The notes under the pieces: generated by a model
What the model saw: the letters and a program-made list of their open reading frames with translations, nothing else
Database searches by the model: none
What the model was told of the DNA's origin: nothing
Made by a program: the position numbers and the translations under genes
Shown here: piece after piece, positions 13,903 to 15,075 of the stretch
Numbering within the stretch: the stretch's first letter is position 1
Layout of the letters: the number at the start of each line of letters is the position of its first letter
Assembly (NCBI GenBank): GCA_001701105.1
Contig: DAAI01000061.1
Coordinates: 7,211-22,285, forward strand
From: Bacteroidales bacterium GP1
GTDB taxonomy: Bacteria; Bacteroidota; Bacteroidia; Bacteroidales; Muribaculaceae
Direction of reading: 5' to 3'
DNA: 15,075 nt

Positions 13903-15075
13903 GAATCACGACGAGCTTATGCTCCGTATCGGTAAACTACGCGAAAACATGGTGCACTCAGAAATAGATGCCATGTTAATCTGCTACACATCCAACATCT
14001 ATTATCTATCAGGCGGAATCTTCCGTGGATACATATATCTGCCTCTTGACAGGGAGTCTATTTATTTTATGATTCCCCCTTCGGATTCTGACTCAGAGAT
14101 GGCATGTTCGATTCATAAACCCGAACAGATCCCCGATAAGCTGAAAGACGCGGGCTACCCGATGCCGGCCAAATTAGGATTGGAATTCAGTGATGTCTCA
14201 TATGCCGAAATCGTACGGCTCCGGAAAGTTTTCCCCGATGCCATAGCAGCCGACGGATCGGCCGTGATGCGTCGCACACGCTCGATTAAGACTGAATTTG
14301 AGATAAGAAAGATGCGCGACGACGGATTGAGGCAGGCCGAGGTATATTCGCGTATCAAAAGCTGCTATTCGGTCGATATGACTGATCTTGAATTTCAAAT
14401 CGAGATCGAAAGAATCCTCCGCCGTGAAGGGTGCCTCGGCTATCTCCGCGCCGCCGGGCCACGGATGGAACTTAACATGGGTTCCGTGCTGGCCGGCTCG
14501 AATGCCGACATCCCCTCCCCATATGATTTCTCTATGGGGGGTGCCGGGATAGATTCTTCAATGCCTGTTGGCGCATCGGGGCATATTATGACCCCCGGCA
14601 CGGCTGTCATGATCGACATGAACGGAGGATTCAACGGATACCAGACCGACATGACAAGATGCTGGACGATAGGGGAAGTTTCAGAGAAAGCGCACGCAGC
14701 TCACGAATGTAGCCGGATGATTCTCCGCGACCTTGAGGCTTATGCAAAGCCGGGGGTAGAGATAGGAGAATTATACAACCGTGCCCGCAGACTTGCCGAT
14801 GATGCCGGCCTAAGCGACTATTTCATGGGTCATGCCCACAAAGTAGCTTTCATAGGGCATGGCGTGGGAATCGAGCTTAACGAAATGCCTGTGGTCATGG
14901 CGCGTAACCATGATCCCCTGCAGAAGAACATGACTATCGCCCTTGAGCCCAAATTCGTAATCCCGGAAGTAGGGGCGCTCGGGGTAGAGAACACTTACCT
15001 CGTTACCGAAAACGGCCTGGAAAATCTCACTGTTTTGTCGGAAGAGCTTCGAGGGCTTTTACCTGGGCAGTGCCA
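13877..15075 (+). CDS. M24-family aminopeptidase P/Xaa-Pro dipeptidase (3' end missing)
   Basis: An ATG at 13877 opens a frame that runs without a stop to the window end, giving 399 visible residues (nearly full length for the family). It has the N-terminal creatinase-like domain (about 15-130, DAMLICYTSNIYYLSGG) and the C-terminal pita-bread catalytic domain (from about 140). All five metal ligands are visible: D247 in MIDMNG, D258 in QTDMTR, H328 in GHGVGIELNE, E357 in LEPKFV and E371 in VENTY. It should be a two-metal aminopeptidase or dipeptidase removing residues ahead of proline; cytoplasmic location is likely because no signal peptide is seen. Its start overlaps the gldH end by 26 bases in another frame. 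A later ATG at 13919 is possible but would trim the start of the N-terminal domain. Confidence 0.88.
   Translation, partial: MNLSLLLPENHDELMLRIGKLRENMVHSEIDAMLICYTSNIYYLSGGIFRGYIYLPLDRESIYFMIPPSDSDSEMACSIHKPEQIPDKLKDAGYPMPAKLGLEFSDVSYAEIVRLRKVFPDAIAADGSAVMRRTRSIKTEFEIRKMRDDGLRQAEVYSRIKSCYSVDMTDLEFQIEIERILRREGCLGYLRAAGPRMELNMGSVLAGSNADIPSPYDFSMGGAGIDSSMPVGASGHIMTPGTAVMIDMNGGFNGYQTDMTRCWTIGEVSEKAHAAHECSRMILRDLEAYAKPGVEIGELYNRARRLADDAGLSDYFMGHAHKVAFIGHGVGIELNEMPVVMARNHDPLQKNMTIALEPKFVIPEVGALGVENTYLVTENGLENLTVLSEELRGLLPGQC

Overview
The window looks like a chromosomal segment of a Bacteroidales bacterium, plausibly a gut member near the Muribaculaceae. The evidence is a Bacteroidetes-type LptD and GldH, an rny-ricT pair behind a short coiled-coil gene and zapA, promoters of the Bacteroidetes form (TTTG, a gap of 19-20 bases, then TAnnTTTG), and A-rich rather than strong Shine-Dalgarno translation starts. 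The family-level guess is inference from overall protein flavour only.

Region 1 (1-2601) is most of an lptD gene whose 5' end lies outside the window. Converging on it (2609-3243, minus strand) is a decayed YraQ/DUF318-type permease. It lacks its N-terminal half and is also frameshifted by a 20-bp tandem duplication. Just upstream of the remnant sits a complete 1.64-kb IS1634/IS4-type insertion sequence (3249-4892), with 26-bp terminal inverted repeats, a likely 6-bp target duplication and an intact transposase.

Region 2 (about 5043-9725) is the least understood part. A good Bacteroidetes promoter drives a roughly 350-nt structured RNA made of five successive hairpins, the last of them terminator-like. 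Four codirectional genes follow, spaced 38-39 nt apart and closed by a strong intrinsic terminator. All four products carry export signals: a small periplasmic protein, a DUF6175-like protein, a protein with a CsgG-like N-terminal flavour and a helical C-terminus, and a protein that joins a soluble N-terminal domain to an outer-membrane beta-barrel. This looks like an envelope cassette of unknown function whose expression may be controlled by attenuation in the leader; it is the best candidate here for an undescribed system.

Region 3 (9821-15075) is conserved housekeeping. A promoter close to the start codon drives a small coiled-coil protein (ZapB-like in character) and zapA. Then come rny (RNase Y), ricT (PSP1/YaaT), gldH, and an M24 aminopeptidase gene that overlaps gldH by 26 bp and runs off the end. 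The rny-ricT adjacency matters because RicT is part of the Fe-S complex that partners RNase Y in Bacillus subtilis. No tRNA, rRNA or CRISPR array was seen.
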